The position numbers were made by a program, and so were the translations under genes. The notes beneath the pieces are model-generated. The model was not told the DNA's origin. It saw nothing but the letters and a program-made list of their open reading frames with translations, and searched no databases. DNA of 64,000 bases from positions 108,024-172,023 of the forward strand of contig NZ_JBFAPK010000015.1 in NCBI RefSeq assembly GCF_040676675.1. Direction: 5' to 3'. This document shows, piece by piece, positions 33,601 to 42,956 of the stretch (its first letter is position 1; each line of letters starts with the position of its first letter). This DNA comes from JBFAPK01 sp040676675. GTDB taxonomy: Bacteria; Actinomycetota; Actinomycetes; Mycobacteriales; Micromonosporaceae.

Positions 33601-34923
33601 ATGGGTGAGGTGACGTCGAAGCTCATGACAGCGACCGAAACGGTGTCTCCGCCGCCGCTCGCGCTGACGCCGACCGGCGACCGGCCCGGACGGTTCGGGC
33701 GGGTCCAACTCGTCGCGGTCGAACTCACGGTGATCGTGGTCGCCGCCGCGGTCTTCACCGGACGGCCCGTCGTCATCGCCGTGAGCGCGGTGGCGGCGCT
33801 CCTCCTGCTCGCCGTGACCTTCGGCCGCACCCGGCGCCGCTGGCTGTACGAGGCGGTGGCCGCCCGCCGCCGGCTGCGTCGCCGCCGCCGGGCCGCCGCG
33901 CAGGCACTGCGCCGCGCCGAGGCGGCCGCCACGGTGCCCGACACCCGGCCCGGCGCCGTCGCGGGGCCCGGTCCCGAACTGGCCGCGCTCATGCCGGGCC
34001 TGGCGATCCGCGCCGTCACCGACCGGGACACCGCGATCGGCGTCGGCCAGGACGAGCTGGGCTGGTTCGCGGCCGTCGCCATCGCACCCTGGGCGGGGCT
34101 GAGCGGCGAGCGCGCGGCGACGCCGCGGCTGGACCGGCTCGCCCGGCTGCTCGTCGAGGAGTCGGTCCCGGTGTCGGTGCTGCAACTGGCCACCCACCGG
34201 GTCGCGGCGCCCTCGGCCGGGCTGGACGCGCGGAGCGAGGCCGCGGCCTCGTACCGCGAACTGGTCGGGGACGCCGGCGGCGACGCCGCGGCGGAGGTCT
34301 GGCTCGCGGTACGGCTGACCCCGGCGGACGCGGCGTACGCCGCCGCGCACCGCGGTGGTGGACTGGCCGGGGTGGACCGGGCACTGGCCGCCACCCTCGC
34401 CCGGGTCGGTGCGGTGCTCACCTCGGCCGGCGTGCCGCACCGGGTGCTCGACGCGCCCGGGCTGCGGCAGGCGCTGGCCACCGCGTCCGGGCTGCAACGG
34501 CTGGCCGGCTCGGGGACCGCGCTGACGCAGCCGGTCGCGGGCACGCTGCCGGGGGCGGCCGCCGTCGCCGAGCAGTGGGCGTACTGGCAGGCCGCCGGTC
34601 AGTTGCACGCCTGCTTCGCGATCCAGGACTGGCCGGCCCAGCCCGGCCCGGCGCTGCTCGCCGAACTCGCCGCGATCCCGGCGGCCACGGCCGTCGACAC
34701 CGCGCTCGTCCTGCGCCGTCCCGAGCGCTCCACGGGCGGGCTCGCCGTACGGGGGCTGCTGCGGGTGGTGGCCGCCCCGGACCTGCTCGTCCCCGCCATC
34801 GGGCAGCTGCTGGAGACCGCCGGCCGGCTCGGCGTACGGCTGACCCGGCTCGACGGCGAGCACGGCGCGGGCGTCTACGCCACCGCCCCGACCGCCGCCA
34901 CCCTCGGGAGCGCGTCGTGGTGA
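33601..34923 (+). CDS. eccE: type VII secretion membrane protein EccE
   Basis: 440 residues. Two hydrophobic helices near the N-terminus (about 35-55 and 57-75, separated by a short GRP turn) are followed by an Arg-rich region and a periplasmic/peripheral domain with DELGWFAAVAIAPW, ending in LVPAIGQLLETAGRLGVRLTRLDGEHGAGVYATAP, a pattern typical of the EccE C-terminus. EccE sits at the edge of the EccBCDE complex. It diverges from mycP. ATG at 33601 was chosen; an in-frame GTG (33610) and ATG (33625) are possible, and no site clearly decides. The stop overlaps the next start (GTGA). Confidence 0.82.
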   Translation: MGEVTSKLMTATETVSPPPLALTPTGDRPGRFGRVQLVAVELTVIVVAAAVFTGRPVVIAVSAVAALLLLAVTFGRTRRRWLYEAVAARRRLRRRRRAAAQALRRAEAAATVPDTRPGAVAGPGPELAALMPGLAIRAVTDRDTAIGVGQDELGWFAAVAIAPWAGLSGERAATPRLDRLARLLVEESVPVSVLQLATHRVAAPSAGLDARSEAAASYRELVGDAGGDAAAEVWLAVRLTPADAAYAAAHRGGGLAGVDRALAATLARVGAVLTSAGVPHRVLDAPGLRQALATASGLQRLAGSGTALTQPVAGTLPGAAAVAEQWAYWQAAGQLHACFAIQDWPAQPGPALLAELAAIPAATAVDTALVLRRPERSTGGLAVRGLLRVVAAPDLLVPAIGQLLETAGRLGVRLTRLDGEHGAGVYATAPTAATLGSASW

Positions 34924-35600
34924 GGGCGGCCAAGAGCGCCGCGGCCGAGCACGTCTTCGCCCCGGTGGCGCTGGAACGGTTCGCGGTACCGGTGGGTCCG
35001 GCCGGGCTCGTCCTCGGGCGGGACAGCGGCGGGGCGACCGTACGGCTGCGCCTGTTCCGGCCCGAGCCCACCCGCGTGACCTTCGTCGGCGGCTTCTGGG
35101 CGGCGCGGATCATCGCGCTGCGCTGCCTGGCGCTCGGCGCCCGGATCGTGGTGCGGGCCGGCGATCCGCAGCGCTGGACGGCGCTGGACGGCGCGGCCGG
35201 CGGGGTGGGGGACCGGGTCTGGCCGGCGCCGGACGAGCAGGGCGTGCTGCCCGGCGCCGACGACACCCGTCCGCTGCTGCACCTGTACGACCTCGGGCCG
35301 GGCGACGGCGGCGCCCGCGCGCCGCTCGGGCCGTGGCAGACGCAGCTCACCGTGCTCGACCGGATCGGAGCCGCCGGCGCGCCGCCGCTGGCCGAGTCCG
35401 ACCTGGTGCTGCTGCAGCGGCTCGGCGAGCCGGAGGCGGCGCTCGCCGCGGCGGGACTGAACCTGAGCCCGGAGACGACGCCGCTGCTCCAGGCGATGCA
35501 CGACGACATGATCGCCGTGCTGGGCGGCGGCGCGGACCGGTACGCCTGGCTCGCGGCGACCTCGGTCGAGCGCCGGCTCTTCGGCGAGCCGACCCGGTGA
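34920..35600 (+). CDS. unknown ESX-linked protein
   Basis: 226 residues, coupled to eccE by the overlap GTGA (34920-34923). No signal peptide or membrane helix. A beta-rich N-terminal part (LERFAVPVGPAGLVLGRD, VRLRLFRPEPTRVTFVGG) is followed by an alpha/beta region (RCLALGARIVVRAGDPQRW) and a helical end. The tone recalls a nucleotide-binding or FHA-like accessory, but no catalytic motif is convincing. Its position between eccE and fkbM suggests a cytosolic accessory for secretion. An in-frame GTG one codon earlier (34917) is equally possible. Confidence 0.65.
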   Translation: MRAAKSAAAEHVFAPVALERFAVPVGPAGLVLGRDSGGATVRLRLFRPEPTRVTFVGGFWAARIIALRCLALGARIVVRAGDPQRWTALDGAAGGVGDRVWPAPDEQGVLPGADDTRPLLHLYDLGPGDGGARAPLGPWQTQLTVLDRIGAAGAPPLAESDLVLLQRLGEPEAALAAAGLNLSPETTPLLQAMHDDMIAVLGGGADRYAWLAATSVERRLFGEPTR

Positions 35601-35676
35601 GCCGCCGACGCGGGTCGCGCCGGAGCGGGTTGCGCCGGAACGGTCGCCGCCGCGACTCGTCGCAGCGGAGTGGCCG

Positions 35677-36474
35677 GTGAGCGCGAGACATGGCCTGGAG
35701 CGGCTGGCCCGGCGGGCCATCTACCGCTTCCTGCCGCGCGGTACCGACCTCTTCCTGGACATCGCCCACCACCTGCCGGCGCTCACCGTCGACGTGGTCT
35801 TCGACGTCGGCGCGAACACCGGCCAGTCGGCGCGCGCGTTCCTGGACTGGTTTCCCGGCTCCCGGGTGTACTGCTTCGAGCCGGTGCACGACACCTTCGT
35901 CCGGTTGAGCGCGCGGTACCGGCACGAGTCGCGGGTCCGCGCCTTCCCGCTCGCGCTCGGCGCCCGGCCCGGACAGGGCACCATGGTGAAGGCCGGCACG
36001 TCGGAGCTGTTCCGCCTGGCCGAGGCGGCGGGTCCGGCGGCCCATCCCGGGGGCGTGCCGTACCTCGGGGACGGGGCCCGTCCCGGTGGCGCGGGGCAGC
36101 CCGTCCGGGCGGACCTGCTCGAATCGGTGCCCGTGGCCACGGTGGACGGGTTCTGCCGGGAGCACGGGCTGGACCGGATCAGCTATCTGAAGATCGACAC
36201 CGAGGGCGCGGACCTCGACGTGCTGCGCGGCGCCGAGGAGATGCTCGCCGACCAGCGGGTCGCGCTGGTGCAGGTCGAGGCCGGCATGAACCGGGGCAAC
36301 GACACGCACGTACCGTTCGAGGAGCTGAAGGAGTTCCTCGAAGCCCGCGGCTACCTCCTGTTCGGCGTCTACGAACAGGTCCCGGAGTGGCCCACGGGTC
36401 GGCCGCACCTGCGACGCTGCAACGCCGTCTTCCTGGCGGAGTCGTCGTCCCCGACGCGGTCGTCGTCGATCTAG
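35677..36474 (+). CDS. FkbM-family SAM-dependent methyltransferase
   Basis: 265 residues. The SAM motif VVFDVGANTGQSARAFL (about 39-55) and CFEPVHDTF are followed by a conserved FkbM segment ISYLKIDTEGADLDVLRGA (about 169-187) and QVEAGMNRGN. FkbM enzymes O-methylate sugars or polyketides; the nearby exopolysaccharide operon offers a plausible glycan substrate. The GTG at 35677 has AGCGGAG 6 bases ahead. A short GC repeat (CGCCGGA) lies in the 76-base gap after the ESX-linked gene. The stop codon is inside the left arm of a 19-bp inverted repeat. Confidence 0.85.
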   Translation: MSARHGLERLARRAIYRFLPRGTDLFLDIAHHLPALTVDVVFDVGANTGQSARAFLDWFPGSRVYCFEPVHDTFVRLSARYRHESRVRAFPLALGARPGQGTMVKAGTSELFRLAEAAGPAAHPGGVPYLGDGARPGGAGQPVRADLLESVPVATVDGFCREHGLDRISYLKIDTEGADLDVLRGAEEMLADQRVALVQVEAGMNRGNDTHVPFEELKEFLEARGYLLFGVYEQVPEWPTGRPHLRRCNAVFLAESSSPTRSSSI

Positions 36475-36527
36475 GGCAAATCGTCGTGATTGGAGATCCA
36501 CTAACGTGGATTTGCCCTAGATCGACG
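36464..36527. terminator. perfect 19-bp inverted repeat with 26-base loop between fkbM and eccD
   Basis: Arms 36464-36482 and 36509-36527 are exact complements, centred on CTAGGGCAAATC and GATTTGCCCTAG. The loop carries ATCCAC-TAAC-GTGGAT (36496-36511), which can fold a second, smaller hairpin that competes with the right arm. The fkbM stop codon is in the left arm and the eccD stop is 8 bases beyond the right arm, so it suits a bidirectional terminator. The AT content is well above that of its surroundings. Confidence 0.7.
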
Positions 36528-36534
36528 GGGCGGG

Positions 36535-37926
36535 TCAGCCGCGGATGGTGCGGATCCAGGCGTAGAGGCCGCTGACCCAGAAGGCGAGCGGGACCAGGGC
36601 GAGGATGAGGACGACCTCGAAGAGGTCGAGCATCCGTCCCCAGAACGGCGCGGCCTTGCGACCCGGACCGACCAGCGCGTACCCGATGCTGATCACGGCG
36701 AGCACCACCAGCGCCCCGAGGATCGCGCTCAGCCGCAGCGCCGGGCCGGTGAGCAGGAACGCGGCCACCGCGGCGGCGCCGAGCGCGACCGCGCCGGCGA
36801 TCAGCAGCGGCAGGCGCTGGAGCCGGTTGAGGAACCAGCGGGCGCGCGCCATCAGCAGCAGGCCCAGCACCCCGGCCATGGCCAGGCCCGGGTAGCCGCC
36901 GGTGGCCACCAGCACCCCGGCCCCGGCGCCGAGGACCGCCAGCGCGCCGAGCATGCCGGCGAGGAAGCCGTCGGCCCGGTCGCTGAGGGCCAGCACGCGG
37001 GCGCCCTCGACGGTCTCCGTGTCGCGCTTCAGGTCCTCCGGGCCGCTCGGTACGGAGGGGACGGGCAGCCGGGCGAGCCGGTACGCGAGCAGCGGCAGCG
37101 CCGGTACGCCCGCGAAGGCGGCGGTGACCACGACGGCGGCGGCGCCGGCCGGTCCGGTGCCGGTGAGCATGCTGATCGCGGCGCCGACGACCAGCGCGAA
37201 GGCGCAGATGCCGGCGCCCAGGAAGAGCGCGACGGTGTCGGCGACGCCGACCGCGGCGAGCACGGTGACGAGCAGCACCGCGGTCGCGGCGACGAGCGCG
37301 TGCGGCGCGGAGAGCTGCCCGAGGGTGCGGTCGCCGCCGAAGACCAGCAGGCCGCCCACGGCCGCGTAGACGCAGGCCACCAGCGCGAAGGCGACGCCGG
37401 TGCGGCTGTCGCCCAGGGCGCGGGCGAAGACCACCGCCGTGACCAGCAGGGCGACGGCCAGCCCGAGGCCGACGATGCCGCCCAGCAGCTGTGGCGGGCC
37501 CGCGAAGAGCACCAGCGCGGCACCGCCGAGCAGCGCGACCAGGCCGAGCGCGAGCCCGAAGGCGCGGGTGGTGGCCGGCTGCCACCGGCCGGGACGCTCC
37601 TGGGTGGCGGTGGCGACGGCGTCGACCACGTCGTCGAAGACCAGCTCCGGGGCGTCACCGCCGCGCGGCCGCAGGTAGAGCAACTCGCCGTCGCGCACCT
37701 CCAGCTGCGCCGGGGTACGGGAGCTGTCCAGCACGACCCCGCCCAGGCGGGACAGGGTCCAGCCCTCGCGCGCGTCCGGCGCGTCGGCGAGGCCGTCGCC
37801 GGCGTAACGCAGCAGCGTGGGCAGCATGTCCGCGAGCGGTACGTCAGCGGGTAGAGCCAGGTCGACGCGGGTACGCGGTGCGACCAGGGTCACCCGGGAA
37901 AGGCCGGTACTGTTGGGGGCGGCCAC
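36535..37926 (-). CDS. eccD: type VII secretion membrane channel EccD
   Basis: 463 residues: an N-terminal ubiquitin-like domain (about 8-90; LSRVTLVAPRTRVDLALPADVPLADMLPTLL in two strands and helix) and eleven or so membrane helices from about residue 120 to the end. EccD dimers line the ESX inner-membrane vestibule. The GTG at 37926 was chosen since GAAGGGA lies 8 bases ahead; another GTG at 37956 has no site. It is divergent from eccC with 97 bases between the starts. A large reading frame on the other strand here is only a shadow. Confidence 0.92.
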   Translation of the reverse strand: MAAPNSTGLSRVTLVAPRTRVDLALPADVPLADMLPTLLRYAGDGLADAPDAREGWTLSRLGGVVLDSSRTPAQLEVRDGELLYLRPRGGDAPELVFDDVVDAVATATQERPGRWQPATTRAFGLALGLVALLGGAALVLFAGPPQLLGGIVGLGLAVALLVTAVVFARALGDSRTGVAFALVACVYAAVGGLLVFGGDRTLGQLSAPHALVAATAVLLVTVLAAVGVADTVALFLGAGICAFALVVGAAISMLTGTGPAGAAAVVVTAAFAGVPALPLLAYRLARLPVPSVPSGPEDLKRDTETVEGARVLALSDRADGFLAGMLGALAVLGAGAGVLVATGGYPGLAMAGVLGLLLMARARWFLNRLQRLPLLIAGAVALGAAAVAAFLLTGPALRLSAILGALVVLAVISIGYALVGPGRKAAPFWGRMLDLFEVVLILALVPLAFWVSGLYAWIRTIRG

Positions 37927-38023
37927 GCAGGGCTCCCTTCGAGGTTGTGTGGGCACACCGGGTCCCCGGCAGAGTACCTACCATGTAGCTCGGTTGTGGA
38001 CTCCTGGGAGGGGAGTTAGGCGT

Positions 38024-41000
38024 TTGAGTACCGTCCTGTTCCGCCGCCCGCCGCGTCAGCCGCGCCCGCAGCTGCCCCGCGGTGAACTGCTGCTGGAGTC
38101 GCCACCGGAGCTGCCCGAGCAGCTTCCCCGGGGAATCGGGCAGCTGATGATGCTGCTGCCGATGGTCTGCGGCGTCGGCGCGATGGCGTTCCTGTACGCC
38201 GGTCGCGGCGGCTCCACCATGACCTACGTGGCCGGTGGCCTCTTCGGCGTCTCCATGTTGGGCATGGCGTTCAGCACGCTGGGCAGCGGCGGCGGGCAGA
38301 AGCGCGCCGAGCTGGACGCGCAGCGCCGCGACTACATGCGCTACCTCAGCCAGGTGCGCAAGCGCGTCCGGCGGGCGGCGGCCCAGCAGCGCGCGGCGCT
38401 GCTGTGGCGGCACCCGGGGCCGGAGACGCTCTGGTCGGTAGCCGCCTCGCGGCGGCTGTGGGAGCGGCGCGGCACCGACGACGACTTCGCCGAGGTACGG
38501 GTGGCGGTCGGCGCGCAGAAGCTGGCGGTGGACATCATCCCGCCGGAGACCAAGCCGGTCGAGGACCTGGAGCCGATGAGCGCGATCGCGCTGCGCCGCT
38601 TCGTCCGGGCCCACTCGGCGGTACCGCAGCTGCCGCTGGCGCTGCAGCTGCGCGCGTTCAGCCGGGTGGTGCTGCGGGGCGGGCGCGCCGCGGCGCTGGA
38701 CCTGGCCCGGGCCGCCATCGGGCAGCTCGCCACCTTCCACTCCCCGGACGACGTGCACGTCGCGGTGGTGGCCGTGCCGGAGCGGCAGGAGGCCTGGGAG
38801 TGGGTGAAGTGGCTGCCGCACGCCCAGTACGAGCGCCGTACCGACGCGGCGGGCGCGGTCCGGCTGGTCTTCGAGACGATGGCCGAGCTGGAGGAGATGT
38901 TCGGTACCGAGCTCTCCGAGCGGCCGCGGCACTCGCCGGACGCCAAGCCGCTGACCACCGCGCCGCACCTGCTGGTGGTGCTCGACGGCGGTGAGGTCTC
39001 GCCCACCTGCCAACTGGCCGGGGTGGGCCTGCTCGGCACGACGGTGCTGGACCTCTCGGGCATGGTGCCCCGGGACGCGGGCCGCTGGCTGCTCTGCCTC
39101 AACGTCACGGCCGAGTCGGTGGCGGCGGACCGGGGCAACCGGTCGACGCCGCTGGGCCGGCCGGACCGGCTCAGCCTGGAGCAGGCCACCGGGCTGGCCC
39201 GGCAGCTCGCGCCGTACCGGCTGTCGCAGCGGACCGTGGCGGAGGAGCCGACCGCCCGCACCATGGAGCTGCCGGAGCTGTTGGGGCTGGGCGACGCGGA
39301 GGCGGTGGACCCGCGCGTCACCTGGCGGCCGCGGCCCAACCGGGAGCAGCTGCGCATCCCGCTGGGCATCGGGCCGGACGGCTCCCGGGTGGAGCTCGAC
39401 ATCAAGGAGGCGGCGCAGGAGGGCATGGGCCCGCACGGGCTCATCATCGGCGCCACCGGTTCCGGCAAGAGCGAGCTGCTGCGTACGATCGTCGCCTCGC
39501 TCGCCATCAGCCACTCCACCGAGCAGCTCAACTTCGTCCTGGTCGACTTCAAGGGCGGCGCCACCTTCGCGTCGATGGACGTGCTCCCGCACACCAGCGC
39601 GGTGATCACCAACCTGGCCGACGAGCTGTCCATGGTGGACCGAATGCAGGACGCGCTCGCCGGCGAGATGGTGCGCCGGCAGGAGCTGCTGCGGGCCGCC
39701 GGCAACTACGTCTCCCGGTACGAGTACGAGAAGGCGCGCGCCGCGGGCGAACCGCTGGACCCGCTGCCCAGCCTGCTGATCATCTGCGACGAGTTCAGCG
39801 AGCTGCTCGCCGCGAAGCCGGACTTCATCGACCTCTTCGTGATGATCGGACGGCTGGGCCGCTCGCTCGGCGTGCACCTGCTGCTGGCCAGCCAGCGGCT
39901 GGAGGAGGGGCGGCTGCGCGGGCTGGACACGCACCTGTCGTACCGGATCGGTCTGCGGACGTTCTCCGCGGTGGAGAGTCGGATCGTGCTCGGCGTGCCG
40001 GACGCGTACGAGCTGCCGAACGCGCCTGGGCACGGCTACCTGAAGGCGGACACCCAGACGATGCTGCGCTTCCGCGCCGCGTACGTCTCCGGCCCGTACC
40101 GCCGCGCGGCCGGCGCCGCCCGGCGCTCGCAGGCCCTGGTGCAGCGGCAGATCGTCCCCTACGGGGTGGACTTCCAGCCGATGCCCGAGCTGCCGGCGGT
40201 GGAGGCTCCGGTGGAGGAGCCGGTCGAGGCCGGCAAGGCCACCTCGATGCTCGACGTGATCGTGGCGAAGCTGCGCGGCAACGGCGCCCCGGCGCACCAG
40301 GTGTGGCTGCCGCCGCTGGAGGAGCCGCCGAGCCTGGACGCGCTGGTGGGGACGCTCGCCCCGGATCCGCGGCGGGGTCTGGTGGCGACGGGCTGGCCGG
40401 GTACGGGCCGGCTGACGGTACCGGTCGGTGTGGTGGACCGCCCGTACGACCAGCGCCGCGACCCGTTCGTGGTGGAGCTGGACGGCGCGGGCGGCAACGT
40501 CGTGATCGTCGGCGGGCCGCGCTCCGGCAAGAGCACCATGCTGCGGTCGATGCTCGCCTCGCTGGCGCTCACCCACAGCCCGCGCGAGGTGCAGTTCTTC
40601 TGCCTCGACTTCGGCGGCGGCGCGCTGCGCGGCCTGGACGGGCTGCCGCACACCTCCGGGGTGGCCGGCCGGCGCGACGCGGAGGCGGTCCGCCGTACGG
40701 TGGCGGAGGTGACCGCGCTGCTGGACGAGCGCGAGGCGCGCTTCACCGAGCTGGGAATCGAGTCGATCGGCGCGTACCGCCAGCGGCTGGCGGACGGGGC
40801 GGTGCCCGACGACAAGTTCGGCGACGTCTTCCTGGTGGTGGACGGCTGGGCGACCATGCGGGAGCTGTACGAGGACCTGGAGCAGACGGTCACCAACCTG
40901 GCCGGCCGCTGCCTCGGCTTCGGCATCCACCTGGTGCTCACCGCGACCCGCTGGGCGGAGATCCGGATCAACCTGCGTGACCTGCTCGGCTCCAGGCTGG

Positions 41001-41977
41001 AGCTGCGCCTGGGCGACCCGGCCGAGTCGGAGATCGACCGGCGGGCCGCGGCGAACGTGCCGGAGAAGACGCCGGGACGCGGTCTGACCCGCGAGAAGCT
41101 GCACTTCCTCGCGGCGGTACCGCGCATCGACGGCAAGCACACCGCCGACGCGCTCGCCGACGGTACCGCCGACCTGGTGGGCCGGGTGCGCGAGGCGTGG
41201 CCGCACGAGCCGGCCCCGAAGGTGCGGCTGCTGCCCCGGCTGCTGCCGGCGGCCGACCTCTGGGCGATGGCGGGCCGCGACGAGCCGGGCATCCCGATCG
41301 GTATCAACGAGACCCACCTCGCACCGGTGCGGCTCCAGCTGCACAGCGACCCGCATATGATCATTTTCGGGGACTCCGAGTCGGGGAAGACGAACCTGCT
41401 CCGGCTGATCGCGCGGTCGCTCGTGGAGCGGTACACGCCGAGCGAGGCCCGCATCTGCGTGGTGGACTACCAGCGTGGCCTGCTCGGCGCGATCGGCGGG
41501 GAGCACCTGCTCGAGTACTGCCCCTCGAACAAGGTCACCACGGAGATGGTCAGCGGGATCCGCGGGGCGCTGAACAACCGGCTGCCCGGCCCGGACGTCA
41601 CTCCGGAGCAGTTGCGCAACCGCAGCTGGTGGAAGGGCCCTGACCTGTACCTGCTGGTGGACGACTACGACCTGGTCGCCTCGTCGGGCGCGAACCCGCT
41701 GCACCCGCTGCTGGAGCTGTTGCCGCAGGCCCGCGACGTCGGCCTGCACCTGATCCTGGCGCGGCGGGTCGGCGGCGCCTCGCGGGCCATGTACGAGCCG
41801 GTGATCCAGCGCCTCCGGGAGCTGGACTGCCCCGGCTTCCTGCTCAGCGGCAACCGGGACGAGGGTGCGCTGTTCGGCAACATCCGGCCCAGCGCCCAGC
41901 CGCCCGGCCGCGGCACCCTGGTCCGCCGCAGCGACGGGGTCAGCCTCGTACAGACCGCCTGGATCGACCCGGAGTGA
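38024..41977 (+). CDS. eccC: type VII secretion FtsK/SpoIIIE ATPase EccC (fused Ca-Cb)
   Basis: 1317 residues. Two N-terminal membrane helices (about 38-80), a DUF/ATPase stalk, and three FtsK-type ATPase domains. Walker A motifs: GATGSGKSE (about 476), GGPRSGKST (about 830) and GDSESGKTN (about 1117); LIICDEFSELLA carries Walker B of the first. In ESX systems EccC recognises WXG100 substrates and drives export. Both halves (EccCa and EccCb) are fused, as in many actinomycetes. The TTG at 38024 was chosen: GGGAGGGGAG lies 8 bases ahead and the next residues STVLFRRPPR are the conserved EccC start. It precedes the esx genes by 212 bases. Confidence 0.95.
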   Translation: MSTVLFRRPPRQPRPQLPRGELLLESPPELPEQLPRGIGQLMMLLPMVCGVGAMAFLYAGRGGSTMTYVAGGLFGVSMLGMAFSTLGSGGGQKRAELDAQRRDYMRYLSQVRKRVRRAAAQQRAALLWRHPGPETLWSVAASRRLWERRGTDDDFAEVRVAVGAQKLAVDIIPPETKPVEDLEPMSAIALRRFVRAHSAVPQLPLALQLRAFSRVVLRGGRAAALDLARAAIGQLATFHSPDDVHVAVVAVPERQEAWEWVKWLPHAQYERRTDAAGAVRLVFETMAELEEMFGTELSERPRHSPDAKPLTTAPHLLVVLDGGEVSPTCQLAGVGLLGTTVLDLSGMVPRDAGRWLLCLNVTAESVAADRGNRSTPLGRPDRLSLEQATGLARQLAPYRLSQRTVAEEPTARTMELPELLGLGDAEAVDPRVTWRPRPNREQLRIPLGIGPDGSRVELDIKEAAQEGMGPHGLIIGATGSGKSELLRTIVASLAISHSTEQLNFVLVDFKGGATFASMDVLPHTSAVITNLADELSMVDRMQDALAGEMVRRQELLRAAGNYVSRYEYEKARAAGEPLDPLPSLLIICDEFSELLAAKPDFIDLFVMIGRLGRSLGVHLLLASQRLEEGRLRGLDTHLSYRIGLRTFSAVESRIVLGVPDAYELPNAPGHGYLKADTQTMLRFRAAYVSGPYRRAAGAARRSQALVQRQIVPYGVDFQPMPELPAVEAPVEEPVEAGKATSMLDVIVAKLRGNGAPAHQVWLPPLEEPPSLDALVGTLAPDPRRGLVATGWPGTGRLTVPVGVVDRPYDQRRDPFVVELDGAGGNVVIVGGPRSGKSTMLRSMLASLALTHSPREVQFFCLDFGGGALRGLDGLPHTSGVAGRRDAEAVRRTVAEVTALLDEREARFTELGIESIGAYRQRLADGAVPDDKFGDVFLVVDGWATMRELYEDLEQTVTNLAGRCLGFGIHLVLTATRWAEIRINLRDLLGSRLELRLGDPAESEIDRRAAANVPEKTPGRGLTREKLHFLAAVPRIDGKHTADALADGTADLVGRVREAWPHEPAPKVRLLPRLLPAADLWAMAGRDEPGIPIGINETHLAPVRLQLHSDPHMIIFGDSESGKTNLLRLIARSLVERYTPSEARICVVDYQRGLLGAIGGEHLLEYCPSNKVTTEMVSGIRGALNNRLPGPDVTPEQLRNRSWWKGPDLYLLVDDYDLVASSGANPLHPLLELLPQARDVGLHLILARRVGGASRAMYEPVIQRLRELDCPGFLLSGNRDEGALFGNIRPSAQPPGRGTLVRRSDGVSLVQTAWIDPE

Positions 41978-42074
41978 CCCGGCCGTGTCCTGGACGGCCC
42001 CGGGTACGGTGGCGGCGGGTGGTCCGCACCGCCGTACCCGGGCCGTACGCAGGCCGGATCACCCGTGCGCGAGG

Positions 42075-42103
42075 TTGCCCGAGTGGGCTACCGTTGCTAC
42101 ACA
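42075..42103 (+). promoter_or_regulatory. candidate promoter of the esx genes
   Basis: TTGCCC (42075-42080) and TACACA (42098-42103) are 17 bases apart, a fair match to the vegetative actinobacterial promoter. They lie in the 212-base gap after eccC and about 87 bases ahead of the first WXG100 gene. Confidence 0.4.
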
Positions 42104-42189
42104 ACGGAGATTGAGCACCGTGGTTCTGCGTACGGGGGCAGAGACCCTACGCGTGTGCCCGCGGGCGAGGCGCCGAGAGGGTGAGATGG

Positions 42190-42504
42190 ATGGCTGAGCA
42201 GTTCGAGGTCGATGCCGCGACACTTCACAGTGCGGCCAGCGACGTACGGTCGACCCGCAGCGACGTGGACGGTGACCTGGGCCGGCTCTGGAACGTGGTC
42301 GACGACCTGGCGATGGCCTGGAAGGGCGACGCGTCCACCGGCTTCCAGCAGCTGATGCAGCGCTGGAACGAGGACGTCACCAAGCTGCTCACCGCGATGG
42401 ACGACATCGCCGACCTGCTCGACAAGGGCGGCACGACGCACCAGGCCAACGACGAGCAGCAGGCCCAGATGCTGAACAAGTACACCTCCGCGTTGAACAT
42501 GTGA
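42190..42504 (+). CDS. WXG100 protein, EsxB/CFP-10-like
   Basis: 104 residues, two helices around the turn AWKGDAS (the W-x-G motif, about residue 43-45). It begins MAEQFEVDAATLHSAASDVR and ends TSALNM. Such proteins pair with a second WXG100 protein and leave through the ESX channel; the pair also activates EccC. The second of two close ATGs (42190) was chosen because the first is out of frame; a GTG three codons earlier is possible. It is followed 66 bases later by its likely partner. Confidence 0.9.
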   Translation: MAEQFEVDAATLHSAASDVRSTRSDVDGDLGRLWNVVDDLAMAWKGDASTGFQQLMQRWNEDVTKLLTAMDDIADLLDKGGTTHQANDEQQAQMLNKYTSALNM

Positions 42505-42570
42505 GCCGGCGTCGCCAGCTTCTACCGATTGACCGTGAGACCAGGACTACAGAGACACAGGTGAGCTGTC

Positions 42571-42879
42571 ATGGCGATCAAGGTTGACTACGCCCGGATG
42601 GAGAGCGCCCACCAGCAGATGCAGAAGATCTCTCAGGAGATCGACAGCAAGCTGGACGACCTTCGCGGTCGGCTGCAGCGGATGCAGTGGGACGGTGACG
42701 ACCGGCGCGCGTACGAGGAGCACCAGGCCAAGTGGGACTCGGCCATCCGCGACATCAACCAGCTGCTGAACCAGATCGGTGGCGCGGTGGGCATCGCCCG
42801 CGAGAACTACGTCACGACCGAGATGAGCAACGCCAAGGTCTGGGACGGTGGCGGCGGCCGCCCGTTCCGTGCCGGCTGA
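42571..42879 (+). CDS. WXG100 protein, EsxA/ESAT-6-like
   Basis: 102 residues with the turn QWDGDDR (W-D-G, about residue 39-41) between two helices. Its C-terminal arm has ENYVTTEMSN, where Y-V-T-T-E fits the YxxxD/E export signal, and the end is Gly-rich (WDGGGGRPF). It probably forms the antiparallel dimer with the preceding gene product. The ATG at 42571 starts MAIKVDYARMESAHQQM; upstream GAGACACAGGTGAG gives a weak ribosome site. Co-transcribed with the preceding gene and the module B genes. Confidence 0.9.
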   Translation: MAIKVDYARMESAHQQMQKISQEIDSKLDDLRGRLQRMQWDGDDRRAYEEHQAKWDSAIRDINQLLNQIGGAVGIARENYVTTEMSNAKVWDGGGGRPFRAG

Positions 42880-42956
42880 CCCGCCGCGAGCCGACCAACC
42901 CTCCCCGGGGCGATCTCCCGTCCCGGGGACAGCAGTCGTAACTGAAGGAGGCGGGC

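Noticed and set aside
33472..34863. Long N-terminal extension of mycP on the minus strand
   Set aside because: It lies opposite eccE, has no domains, and mycosins start near the signal peptide that begins just after 33471.
37844..41749. 1301-residue minus-strand frame opposite eccC
   Set aside because: eccC is certain from three Walker motifs; the antisense product is rich in Arg, Gln and His with no recognisable fold.
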